NCBI GenBank assembly: GCA_000934455.1
Contig: KN892688.1
Location: forward strand, 1 to 27,350
From: Apostichopus parvimensis
Lineage: Eukaryota; Echinodermata; Holothuroidea; Aspidochirotida; Stichopodidae
DNA length: 27,350 nucleotides
Direction of reading: 5' to 3'
Part shown: piece by piece, positions 19,001 through 27,350 of the stretch
Layout of the letters: every line of letters begins with the position of its first letter
Numbering within the stretch: the first letter of the stretch is position 1
The notes under the pieces: generated by a model
Told to the model about the DNA's origin: nothing
Databases searched by the model: none
What the model saw: the letters and a program-made list of their open reading frames with translations, nothing else
Position numbers and translations under genes: made by a program

Positions 19001-20286
19001 GTATGACACTGTTCAGCACCATTGCCAGTCTGGATCAGTTATAGTATGGCACTCTATACCACGTCATGTAGTGATTATATTTTTCTCCCTTGCTTTGTTG
19101 TTAAGTTACCTTCTGTCCCAATGGTTAGATTTCCTTCAGTAATCCCTGAGTTACTATTAAGAGCATCATTGCCACATAATGCCTGTAAGCTCTCATGATG
19201 CAGGTAACCAACTTTCTTCATACTAAGGGTGGTTATTACAAGATCCATTGCTAGCTGACCAACATTACCGATGGAAACAGCAGGCTGTAGGAATGATATG
19301 ACAAAACAAGTGAATAGATTCAATTATTAAGACATTAATTTTTTAAAACCTCAGTTTAGGTTGTCAATGAATCAGGCAATGTCAGCAGAATTAATGAAGT
19401 CATTCGGCCACTTCAGCTGAAAATGACTCTGTTTTTCTTTATAATATATCAATCATTTATTAACAGCTATAGGAAAAGAATACTTCCACAAAAAAAAGAT
19501 GCTCTTTTTGATAAAATTTAAATACAGAGAACTTTGACAGAGCTCTAAGCAAATTACATTCCACTGTATCAAGTTTCAAAGATAAGTCTACAAAAGATTA
19601 TAATGCCTAAGTAAGGCTTTGAAGAGCATTTGCCTAGATGACATCATAGAAACCCTTAGGCCTTACTGTGATCCAACGTTGATGGAAATCATGTGGCTAT
19701 GGACTGCCACATTGTTAATATCAACATCAAAATGTTGAGTGTTTTGGAAATGGATGGAGACTAAATGATCACACAAGACTGTGATGAAATAACTGCACTA
19801 CACCATACAGGGTACTTATGTATATATTAACAAGTATACAATATATTATGTGCATGTGCTACAGTAGCCTAATTATACATAACAGTAGGTAAATAAGTAC
19901 ATGGACCTAACAATAACATGGAACCCTAGGCTAGGCATATACCTCAAAATATACTGCCGGTACTATACAAACACACAGAGCTCTGCTACAGTTTGTTCAA
20001 ATGTATAAATGATAATAATTATTGGTGGCATATTGTGGTCAAATCGGTTGTAGATCTGCTACATATATATTGCAATTAATCAACCTATGAATGATATCAG
20101 TACGCGCTGATCGACATTCGCAGAACCAGTCCCTGCGTTGATACTTCTATTGAGTAAACTTTATCACCTTTGTAACACTTTTTGACAAACATTAAAATAA
20201 AGATGAGAAATAGAATTCAGCATCATTACCAGTACTAGTTTCCAACCATTCCAATTGGGGCTTTTGTCGCCGATAGAGTGGAACAT
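12926..20286 (-). CDS. PSMG2: proteasome assembly chaperone 2 (PAC2), complete, seven exons
   Basis: PSMG2 pairs with PSMG1 and scaffolds the alpha ring of the 20S proteasome in the cytosol and nucleus, preventing off-pathway alpha dimers. On the - strand, coding segments are 20286-20230, 19284-19110, 16967-16909, 16615-16497, 15246-15046, 14044-13930 and 13021-12926 (exons 3 and 4 also occur as a second copy at 17853-17795 and 17529-17411). All junctions are GT-AG and the phases (0, 1, 0, 2, 2, 0) match, giving 822 nt and 273 residues; the human protein is about 264. Family landmarks are PAVSIGNVGQLAMDL at 20-34, LLEWIKTCG at 107-115, NPFRYLTTPS at 138-147, FIPGGGLAAKLFRE at 190-203, EGDNIPDALNLVQYLNQWL at 220-238 and WKYPASWSLLFG at 254-265. 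The ATG has A at -3. It is convergent with PEPCK. The order of exons is interrupted only by the assembly gap. Confidence 0.95.
13022..13929 (-). other. PSMG2 intron 6 (908 bp)
   Basis: Phase-0 intron. It contains the tRNA-like SINE head at 13487-13562 and otherwise AT-rich DNA. Confidence 0.85.
13487..13562 (-). mobile_element. tRNA-derived SINE head (degenerate)
   Basis: On the - strand the segment resembles a decayed tRNA gene: GGATTGTGGTCATGTGGTTAA, with an A-box-like TGGTCATGTGG, and 40 bases later GTTTGAGTCC, a good B box, followed by TGGCTGGATCACTA, an acceptor-stem-like end. It lies in a PSMG2 intron. The anticodon arm is not intact, so a working tRNA is unlikely. The SINE body and its limits are not defined. 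Confidence 0.45.
13930..14044 (-). CDS. PSMG2: PSMG2 exon 6
   Basis: Acceptor CCTTAG, donor GTAAGT; 115 nt, phase 2 in and 0 out. It encodes CERDVALAVLLVF, then SEGDNIPDALNLVQYLNQWL. The SEGDNIPDAL motif and the following helix are hallmarks of PAC2. Confidence 0.96.
14045..15045 (-). other. PSMG2 intron 5 (1001 bp)
   Basis: Phase-2 intron with no recognised element apart from X-box-like motifs GTTGCTTAGCAAC (14979-14991) and GTTGTCATAGCAAT (14907-14920). Confidence 0.85.
15046..15246 (-). CDS. PSMG2: PSMG2 exon 5
   Basis: Acceptor ATTCCCCAG, donor GTACTC; 201 nt, phase 2 in and 2 out. It encodes residues 138-203, from NPFRYLTTPS through a variable charged segment to FIPGGGLAAKLFRE. The variable part includes SGNHGNQSD, encoded by a 9-bp near-direct repeat (GGTAACCAT, GGTAACCAA). 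Confidence 0.94.
15247..16496 (-). other. PSMG2 intron 4 (1250 bp)
   Basis: Phase-2 intron. It contains a dispersed repeat copy at about 15875-16015; the left allele copy of the duplication begins at 16296. Nothing else is recognised. Confidence 0.85.
15875..16015. repeat. dispersed repeat, copy 2 (right part only)
   Basis: Matches the right part of the 19.4-kb copy: TTCCAAATGTATCACATTTC, then AAGGATAAATCAACAAGA and ATG.GCCATGATGAC.TC in the same order. It lies in PSMG2 intron 4. Confidence 0.55.
16497..16615 (-). CDS. PSMG2: PSMG2 exon 4, copy left of the gap
   Basis: Acceptor TGTGTTAG, donor GTAAGT; 119 nt, phase 0 in and 2 out. It encodes GKQAAFRRDLLEWIKTCG, then FTSVTVLTSSASHERIDCQLT, matching the helix and following strand with the SSS-like loop of the family. 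Confidence 0.94.
16785..16858. repeat. 19-bp tandem repeat, about four copies
   Basis: Unit TTAGCATGTGACTTCGTTA in PSMG2 intron 3. The right allele copy (about 17696-17758) has fewer and rearranged units, which accounts for most of the length difference between the two copies. Confidence 0.9.
16909..16967 (-). CDS. PSMG2: PSMG2 exon 3, copy left of the gap
   Basis: Acceptor CTTTTTCAG, donor GTAAGT; 59 nt, phase 1 in and 0 out. It encodes the C-terminal bases of Val78 and residues 79-97, a predicted beta strand pair (RLVCVQQRVLFVK) conserved in PAC2. It is the copy joined to the downstream exons 5-7. Confidence 0.92.
17160..17209. other. assembly gap, 50 N
   Basis: A run of exactly 50 N, typical of a default scaffolding gap of unknown size. 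It separates the two copies of the duplicated segment. Confidence 0.98.
17411..17529 (-). CDS. PSMG2: PSMG2 exon 4, copy right of the gap
   Basis: Same exon as 16497-16615, with two synonymous differences (a Leu codon CTT/CTC and a Thr codon ACG/ACT). Both copies are intact. The + strand frame at 17320-17577 is its shadow. Confidence 0.9.
17795..17853 (-). CDS. PSMG2: PSMG2 exon 3, copy right of the gap
   Basis: Same exon as 16909-16967. It encodes FEQADKRLVCVQQRVLFVK, flanked by a T-rich tract plus CAG and donor GTAAGT. It differs from the left copy by a synonymous AAA/AAG change. It is the copy physically joined to exons 1 and 2; see the duplication entries. Confidence 0.9.
18121..18214 (+). 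repeat. GGCGGAGG-type purine tract with G-quadruplex potential
   Basis: About 94 bp almost free of pyrimidines, with G runs of 3-6 separated mostly by 2-4 bases (CGGA, TGGA, CAGA). The G-rich strand is the template strand of PSMG2, so the transcript here is C-rich. Confidence 0.8.
18325..18420. repeat. 24-bp tandem repeat, four copies
   Basis: Unit ATAATACTGGAACCAATTAA plus ACAT, starting at 18325, 18349, 18373 and 18397 with one to three changes per copy. It lies in PSMG2 intron 2. Confidence 0.92.
19110..19284 (-). CDS. PSMG2: PSMG2 exon 2
   Basis: Starts after TCCTACAG and ends at donor GTAACT, phase 0 in and 1 out. It encodes residues 20-77: the most conserved segment PAVSIGNVGQLAMDLVITTL, then KKVGYLHHESL, GNDALN and ITEGNLTIGTE. 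The family's threonine/serine-rich TEGN loop is present. Confidence 0.96.
19285..20229 (-). other. PSMG2 intron 1 (945 bp)
   Basis: Phase-0 intron. Its left third is a dispersed repeat copy (about 19373-19655). Nothing else is recognised. Confidence 0.85.
19373..19655. repeat. dispersed repeat, copy 3 (longest)
   Basis: Contains the landmarks of both other copies, so it links them into one family. It lies in PSMG2 intron 1. All three copies are in the same orientation in this window. Confidence 0.6.
20230..20286 (-). CDS. PSMG2: PSMG2 exon 1 (start codon)
   Basis: ATG at 20286-20284 in the context CAAAATG. Encodes MFHSIGDKSPNWNGWKLVL, 19 codons, then donor GTAATG; phase 0. The spacing from Met to the conserved PAVSIGNVGQ (19 residues) equals that of the vertebrate protein, which fixes the start. 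Confidence 0.9.
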
Positions 20287-21428
20287 TTTGGCAAAAGCAC
20301 AAAATTAAAATTAACAATGAATTAATAGTTTGTAGAGAAACAGGTAGCACATACGTTATAACTCGCGTGAAGCAAGGCTTCACTTGCTTGTTACGTCCCT
20401 GGAAATAACCAGTGTCTATATACCGCCATCACTTCTTGCGTATAGCGGTTGCGCATTTTGGATGTCACATAAAGTTAATTGTAGTACGCTCTGGGTGGGC
20501 TTGATAGATCTGTTGAATTGACATATAATCTGTCGGAATCATTCCTCAAGATATAGGTATTACATGCAAGCACAATAAACTCACCAGATATGAAGAAATT
20601 CATCAAATTCAACGTTTTACAACTGGAAATATAAAACACACACTAAGGGCATAACAATTGCTCTATTGGAGTAAACACTCTATAGAGGCCAAAATCTCTA
20701 ATTAATTATGAGCGGCCAAAAGACTATAGGCCCATCTTATCTCTTCGTTACTGTTGAGGGGTACCCAATTTATGTTTATGAATACAAATTGGTTTGCCTA
20801 TGTTTGATATGCCTCCCTCCCCACCATCCCCTCTCCCACGCACAATATATCTAACATAAAAAGTAAAAATTGTGGCTTTAAATTACCACAAATAAGAGTA
20901 AATAGTGTCAGGTTTCACCATTGGGAAACGTGTTATTTTTTCTTTTAATTAGGACTTATAAAAAATTAATGTATAACTAAATTAATCCTTTGAATCATGT
21001 CTCTACTTAAGTGTTGAAGTTATCAGCGTATAAGAGCTCTTCTCAAGCTTCAGTCTACTTGGTAACACACTTCCAACTAAATGACGTATAGCGGCCCTAC
21101 ATTCATAAACGTATCTATAAACACTTGATTACTTATCCATGTAATGAAATTGCAATGCTAAATACATCATTACATCGATTTAGTTTGATCTCCGTGTCAT
21201 ATATGCTAATTGACCCCGTGATTATTGTAAATGGTACTTCCGGACACTTAATTCATCAAATTTTATACATCGAAAGTGACAAAATCGATCATACACACTG
21301 TAGAGTCTGTATAACTGTAGAATATAAAATAAAACTATTTTAAATTTTATTTGTTTTTCTATGCCAAATTATTACGGAAAAAATAACTACAGGCTTCCGT
21401 CAGCATGTACATGGAATATATATGTTAT
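20287..21428. other. upstream region of PSMG2
   Basis: This should hold the PSMG2 5' UTR and promoter, directed to the left. I see no TATA box or CpG island that I would call. No gene is recognised; the frame at 21125-21343 shows no conserved feature. Confidence 0.5.
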
Positions 21429-21464
21429 TGTGTGTGGGTGCGTGTGGGTGTGTGGGTGTGTGTA
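21429..21464 (+). repeat. TGTGGG/TG microsatellite
   Basis: About 36 bp of alternating TG and GGG units, Z-DNA-prone and likely length-polymorphic. Confidence 0.85.
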
Positions 21465-23707
21465 CTAGGGAATGAGGTATTGAGTCACATGTTTTTATGT
21501 AGTGGACACAACATCAACTTGCATCGTACATATCGATGTCATGGGAAGGAAATAAAAGGCATTTGAACGGATTTCATGATAAAGTAGAACATAACATGAC
21601 CAGGAATAACTGATTCGATAACTTCATAAATGTTTCATGTGCACACATACATCTTATTAGATCTGTACAAATTTAGTCTCCAGCTCAGGGTTCTCAACGA
21701 GAGAGGTGCTTTAGCTGTCTTGAATGGGGCCAGGTAGCATATTTCTAGTATTTCAAGTTACATTTGTTTATCTGCCACGTTTCGTTTTTCCGCTATCATG
21801 TCAGCTCTACATGGACTAAGAACTCTTACCAAGCAAACTTCTCTCCCTAATATACGCCGTAGTGTTCAAATCACTGTACTTTACTTCAGTTGCTATTAAA
21901 ACAAACAAAGATACGGACGTCCTAGAAATATCCTTAATCCAAGATATGTCTACTTTTAATCTTTTATCTCGAGTAAGTCAAACGTGTCCAGGATTGCAAT
22001 CAAATGAAATGTAATGAAGATGGCAAATTATTTCACTATCGAAGTAAGTAGAAAAACAAACGATGTCGCATTTCGATAAATCTCGTACACAGGACTAAAT
22101 TACACTTACGGTGCGCTACCGTATTGACAACCCCCCACCCTCGAGTCCTACTGTATGCTTCCTTCCAGCCCCCTCATCCTTTCAAGCTTTGTCGGAGCAC
22201 AACCCCAAAATAGAAAGTTTAAAATATCTTGTTTAAACGTGCAACGAGAAAACCTCTTGACTTTGGGAACCCTTGTACCTTGGAGGGCCCCTATGCACTT
22301 CCCTCAACAAGCTGTATATATTGCATGGTATATAGATACGAGGTGCAAATTTTAGTTATTGAACGTTAAACTTACAAATGAAAACAGGGTTGCATATAAA
22401 TATTATGGTTATCTGGGTAATAACTATAAATAGTATTTGTCACCTCGATTATATACAACTTGTAAAATAAACACTGTTGGATGACGAAAACCGAAACGAT
22501 GTCCCAGTTTATCTAAACTGAAATGGATCTGAAGTTCCTTTCTAAGAATTGAGTTCCGAAAGGGTACTTTGTTGTGTATATGGGTTATGACAATTTTTAT
22601 GGTTTAATTTATTCAGACATTGCGATATGTTTCTCGTGCATAAAGTCCAATTTAAATATAATAAACGATACTTGTTTGATTAGTACCTAGTACGAATTCA
22701 GATGTCGCTTTGATAGTCAAAACTTGTGATACAAAGTGGATAACTTTAGGCTACTAAATATAGGTCTATGACAGACAAATCTTGATATGACTTTTGTTGA
22801 AATATTTCTGGTTAGTATCAATGTGTTAAATTAAAATGTTTTGAGTTTGTGAGATTGATTTACCATTTCGGATACTGAAGTTACATTTCGTCAAGAGTTA
22901 ACGTAAGTTATGACTCGTGTCAGTTGTAAAATACCACTTGTAATTATTGGAGAACTCCGTCAAATAGAGAGATAACACTACAATTGACAACACGAATTGA
23001 CCTTTTTATATCTTTTTAATCAAGAAGATTTTTTTTTCATTTTCCCTTAATGTGCTTTAGTGCATGATAACATTACACCGAGGAAGAAATATAAACTCAC
23101 TCCAAAATAGAAATCATATTACGTTAATAGGTGTGCAACACATGTAGGAATGATGTTTGATTTTACACTGTTAACTTGAAGGGACGTGCGTTGTGCATGT
23201 CTCATAATATTGAAAGATAAGCAATTAACCGTTATTATTATTATTTTCTTTTTCGTATAGAGACGGTTGTAAAGGATAAATAACCTACCTAAAGAAGATA
23301 AAAAACGCACAGGATGTTTGTATTTTTGAAACCCCTGCAACATATTTGGGACGTCACAGCGATAGCTTATATGGCAAATTATCAAAGATAAACCAACTTT
23401 ATCGACAAGACAATAGAAAAAAGACAAGAAAAAAAGGAAAGGTTGTTAATCGATAATCTTGAATTTGCGGTCCCGGAAAACCTGAGATTATCAAATAAAC
23501 TTGAACTTGAATATCAACAGAGGTGTACCGGTCGATAATCCGCGATTGATCGAAATAACTTGTTAATCTCATCGAACATGTTAGTGTATCGGTGAAAGCT
23601 CTTGATTATTAAAAAAAAAAGGTTTATCGGCGATTACACCCGATTAATAAATTCATTCAAGTTCGTGCGAATAGGATGCGAAAATATCGGTACCTCCATG
23701 GACTGGG
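21465..23707. other. AT-rich stretch without recognised genes
   Basis: No exons, RNA genes or arrays are recognised. Between about 23445 and 23700 there is a cluster of short CGAT/CGATTA-containing words (for example TCGATAATC, TCGGCGATTA) that looks like a very degenerate repeat leading into the hairpin array. The 102-residue antisense frame at 23119-23427 has no conserved feature. Confidence 0.5.
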
Positions 23708-23962
23708 GACGTCTGATGTGTACACTAACACTTAGTGTACAGATCAGTGACCGGGGACGTCTGATCTGTACACTAACACTTAGTGTACAGATCAGTGACC
23801 GGGACGTCTGATGTGAAGACTAACACTTAGTGTACAGATCAGTGACCGGGACGTCTGATGTGAAGACTAACACTTAGTGTACAGATCAGTGACCGGGACG
23901 TCTGATCTGTACACTAACACTTAGTGTACAGATCAGTGACCGGGACGTCTGATGTGAAGACT
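23708..23962. repeat. 47-48-bp tandem array of hairpin-forming units
   Basis: Units beginning GACGTCTGAT start at 23708, 23756, 23803, 23850, 23897 and 23944 (the last truncated). In the units at 23756 and 23897, CTGATCTGTACACTAA and TTAGTGTACAGATCAG form a perfect 16-bp stem with loop CAC. The first unit has one mismatch. The units at 23803 and 23850 read CTGATGTGAAGACTAA on the left arm, with three mismatches, and the truncated last unit shares that variant. A GACGTC palindrome joins successive units. Confidence 0.95.
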
Positions 23963-26340
23963 CCTTGCAGAAAACGATACCGCGTGAGCAGTTAGCTTGT
24001 ACGGAGGCTTTATGGTGACGTTGAGATGTTGACATATAGTCTCAAACCCTAAATGGGCGGGTGCGTGGTGGATTGGGGGAGGGGGTTATATATTAAGAGA
24101 TTGGGAGAAATCTTCACATGCCAGATCATCTGGATACTAAAGTATTACGATAGTCAATTATTAGTCCATTACACCTCAAACTTCAAACCATTAAAAGATA
24201 AGGTTAGTCTGCACACAATTAAGTTTGATATTAGACCGTTAAAATCCACTGCCACCAATCCAGGTGGTATTTCTATTATACGTGTGCTTTAAGTTGGTTG
24301 AAAAAATGACCCTCAAAACAGCTTAGGTTCGTCAGACCACACATACCATTATAGTAAGATGCAAATACAATATTCAATGAGGACATGAACGTTTTTAGGC
24401 CTCGAATGACATGTTTATAATGTTGTTACAAATGTTGTATGAAGGACAATTGGTCGTCCATGGTTGGTCGGTTCTCTTTTACACCCTTCTGTCGCATCTG
24501 GCTCTTCCTTAAAAGTTCAGCCAGTACCTAACTCAGACGAGGGGAACTTTGGATTTGCCCCCTTCCCCCCTCCCTACACACAAATTTGAAATCCGCCCTA
24601 TATGGGACATATATTTTAATTCTAAATTTCAGTTTAGCATAATATTACATACGAGTCTGCAACTTGTTTAATAATTTTGATTACTTTTTTTTGCATGTCC
24701 AGTTTCACATTGCAACATACAGTAGTTAATAGTAATCATTTGGAAAGTTCAGTTTTGTTTGACTCAATTTCTCCAGCTGCTGTGAGTACGTCGACATTGC
24801 GGGAAATGACTTTATTCAAAGAAATATGATAACAATTTATACATGTTGACTAACTCGATATGTTGAAAGATGAAATATTAAACTTGATCGTGGACAAAAG
24901 ATAAATACACGGGAACTTACGATATTTTAACATGGGTTTAAATTTGGTAAGAGTAATTTCATAGTACCCGAACAGAGTGGAAACGGCCCAATTCTCTCCA
25001 TGGTTGGTCGGGAGGTCGAGTGGGCCTTGAGGGAGGGGCATGGGGGAGGGGCTCAATCGATGTAATCCCTGCTTCATTATTTCGTTCGAATATGTAAGTC
25101 TAAAAGTTTACTTATGGTCAAAATAGATAAGAGTTGATAGAAAAGTCGCACAACTCACTAATTTCAAATGTTTTGGTGTGAAAAAACTATTGCTTTCTTA
25201 TTATAATTACAGGACCCATAATTGAATTTCAAATCAATGCCATGACCGTATTCTCTAATTATTATTAATACCTAACGTAAAAAAAGTAAATATATAAAAT
25301 AAAGGCTACTGTAATATTGAGACTGAATTTTCTTCTCTTAACCTTTTGCTTCACTCGCCAAACTTATGTTATTGTTATACATAAATAAGTCCCCCTCATG
25401 TATGAGGTACATGTCATCGCAGCATGGCAATATGCCTCTTAGTGTTAATGTTGGATTTGAATTTAAAACAAAACCAAACATACTTATTCCTGTTTAAGGC
25501 AATGGAATATTGGTTACAAGTGCGGAAACGTGTCAGGTTGCACTAGCGACAGGATGTTGGCTGTAGTAGTCATGTGATCGATAAATTTTGTGATTTTGCT
25601 GCATGCTGCAAGGACCTCACGTCACAGGAAGGAACACAGCCTTGTATATGTCAAAAATACATATGACGAATGAGTCAAGCAAGTGCCTTATACTTAGAAT
25701 TCTCTCTTCTATAACTAATGTAAAAACACTATGCTAGAATTTTTTTCGTTTTTTTTTAGGGGGAGCGAAGACTTCTCTATAGGCTATCCCCATCGTCCTT
25801 TAGGCTTCCCAAACACTCAACTTTTCTCCCTCGATCGAATAGAAGATACGAAAATGGTTTAGAAAATCATTCTTGAACGTCAATATTTGTTCATGTCCGA
25901 GTATTAAAAAAACTAACTTCATCCAATGACCCAGTCATCTGAAACTTATCCCTCCCATCCCCCTGTATCAGGTCACCAAACTCTGTTTTTCTTACTTTAA
26001 AACTCCTCTCCTCCTTTAAAGCCAAATTTATCTGGACTTCAGTCATCAGATCATCGACATTGGCCTCAAATGTTAGCATGCTAAACATGGTTAGGTTTCA
26101 AATGTCTTTCCTGTAGGTTTTGTGTAGGTTTCTCATGCAGAGTACTAGATGTTCCATGTGTATGTTGAACATACAAATGGCGTCACTTGGTATGGGTGAA
26201 TCCAAGAAATACAAAATGAATGAAAATATTTGAAAACAGAAGAAAAGAAATGTAAAATGCGATGGCACCAGCATGGTTTCTTGAGGGGAGTTATTTCTTA
26301 AACAGGAATTACAACCTCTATACATTATTATACATGCAGG
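23963..26340. other. stretch without recognised genes
   Basis: AT-rich with several G- or C-rich words (24056-24090, 24555-24580, 25015-25050). The phrase CCATGGTTGGTCGG occurs at about 24458 and 25000, possibly a small dispersed repeat. No exon is recognised with confidence. Confidence 0.5.
25998..26088 (-). CDS. candidate first exon of an unknown gene
   Basis: An ATG at 26088-26086 in a good context (A at -3) with an upstream in-frame stop opens MFSMLTFEANVDDLMTEVQ and continues through a charged stretch to KEERSFK, where a GTAAGA donor-like site occurs. The frame also stays open beyond it to 25891. I do not recognise the peptide, and no partner exon was found. It may be chance. Confidence 0.15.
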
Positions 26341-26515
26341 GACTGGTCGATGGTTTGATTTTAATTATCGCTAAAATGGCCCTCCCAGTCGACATGAAGC
26401 GTCAGAGCTGGAAGTTATGCGGGGCAACACGGGTGACGACGGGTGCCGACACGACGCAGCCAGGACCAGCGAGTTCACAGATGACACATGCATCACTCAT
26501 ATGCTGTGATACGGT
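26341..26515 (+). other. GC-rich, exon-like island
   Basis: This stretch is clearly richer in G, C and CpG than its AT-rich surroundings. It is preceded by ATTATACATGCAG and followed by a GTAACT donor-like site at 26514. The first frame is open (…MALPVDMKRQSWKLCGATR…) but shows no family I know. It could be an exon of a gene extending to the right, or a small unmethylated regulatory island. Confidence 0.2.
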
Positions 26516-26522
26516 AACTTAG

Positions 26523-27186
26523 CCAGTGCGGTAATGATGTTCGATCAGTGACCATGTGACCATATAGAGTATATCAGAGCGTGCATGAATACACAGTTAA
26601 TCACCCTCCATAATTCATAAGCAAAGATCAATATTAGGATATTTTAAAGATAAATAAATTTTCGCAAGATCCTCGTCCGGAGTATCAATTGTTGATACCG
26701 GAGATGGAAGGTGTCATGGAGTGGGGAACAATGTCATCCCTACTCATTTCGTTTCTTTCCTCTATTCATATCCTCTCAATACACTACATGCTGTCAATGT
26801 TGGTTTGTTGTTTGAACTTAAATTATTATTATTATGTTTTTTTTATGTCATCTTTATTTCATTTGTACTTTAAATATATATCATTTGAAAACATACGGAA
26901 TAGAGGTATTAGTACAATTAGGCAGGAAACAGCAAAAAACAAAAAAACCCCAAAGTATCCAATGATTTCCTATGTATAATTCAACATGAATAAATGAAAT
27001 TTGTGCTGGATAAATTATTGAGGAAACGGATCCGACTATCGGTGATCTGCCAGCATGTGATGTCATCATGGCGAAGAAGAACAAATCCCTCTAAAGCTTA
27101 CGTTTTGTTATCTAACAGTTGATTCTATAATTTAATTACATATGAAACAACTAAAGAAATATTCAGTGCAGTATAGCAATGATCGA
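26523..27186. other. stretch without recognised genes
   Basis: AT-rich with a TTA microsatellite at 26821-26840. No gene is recognised. The frames here (26689-26979 +, 26881-27084 -) have no conserved features. Confidence 0.5.
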
Positions 27187-27194
27187 TGACGTCA
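27187..27194. promoter_or_regulatory. full CRE palindrome TGACGTCA
   Basis: Perfect cAMP-response element for CREB/ATF factors. It lies about 0.7 kb right of the GC-rich island. An 8-bp word occurs by chance about once in 65 kb, so this is only suggestive. Confidence 0.25.
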
Positions 27195-27230
27195 CCCAGT
27201 TTGCTGCAGCGTTGTCAGTTCTATCACGGA

Positions 27231-27350
27231 GACTCTTGTAACTCCATGGTTCCATGCATCAAACATTAATAATTCATCTGTTCTAACTATTCAGGGCGTT
27301 CCAAGAAGTATGGACTCTTCTAACTCCATGGTTCCATGCATCAAACATTA
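27231..27350. repeat. 38-bp direct repeat, 82 bp apart, at window end
   Basis: 27231-27268 and 27313-27350 are identical except for one base (G at 27238, C at 27320). They contain ACTCCATGGTTCCATGCATC. The second copy runs to the last base of the window, so a longer tandem array with an 82-bp period may continue to the right. Confidence 0.85.

Larger units (their letters stand above)
17854..19109 (-). other. PSMG2 intron 2 (1256 bp)
   Basis: Phase-1 intron. It contains the purine-rich G4 tract (18121-18214), a 24-bp tandem repeat (18325-18420) and a C-rich run near 18967-18983. Confidence 0.85.

Noticed and set aside
23119-23427. 102-residue - frame
   Set aside because: No homology is recognised, its composition is typical of AT-rich non-coding DNA, and there are no supporting splice sites.

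Overview
This is nuclear DNA from an animal. The evidence is GT-AG introns of a few hundred bases to 3.3 kb, two conserved animal genes, AT-rich non-coding DNA and many micro- and minisatellites. The two sides of an assembly gap look like unmerged alleles, which points to a very heterozygous genome, as in many marine invertebrates. The sequence alone does not fix the phylum.

Layout: (1) bases 1-7740, + strand, hold the last five exons of GTP-dependent phosphoenolpyruvate carboxykinase (PEPCK). About the first 166 residues lie outside the window. Introns 1 and 2 carry large tandem arrays. (2) Bases 7741-12925 are the 5.2 kb between two tail-to-tail genes, with a PEPCK polyadenylation signal, an AATC-rich array, a 43-bp array with C runs, a G-quadruplex motif and degenerate copies of the neighbouring gene's last exon. 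(3) Bases 12926-20286, - strand, hold a complete seven-exon gene for proteasome assembly chaperone 2 (PSMG2/PAC2), 273 residues when spliced. It is scattered over short exons, mostly on the strand opposite the longest open frames, so it is easily missed. A 50-N gap at 17160-17209 is flanked on both sides by the same ~0.85 kb, which duplicates exons 3 and 4. The layout and exon phases say this is a scaffolding artefact (two alleles placed end to end), not biology. (4) Bases 20287-27350 hold no gene I can recognise. They contain an array of 47-bp units that each fold into a hairpin, a GC-rich exon-like island near 26.4 kb, a full CRE palindrome and the start of a possible 82-bp repeat at the right edge.

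The two genes are functionally unrelated (gluconeogenesis/anaplerosis; 20S proteasome assembly) and look independently transcribed towards each other. I found no sign of a new gene system. The observations most worth checking are the false duplication, the last-exon relics downstream of PSMG2, the hairpin array, and the intronic array that repeats a splice-acceptor-like motif about 13 times.
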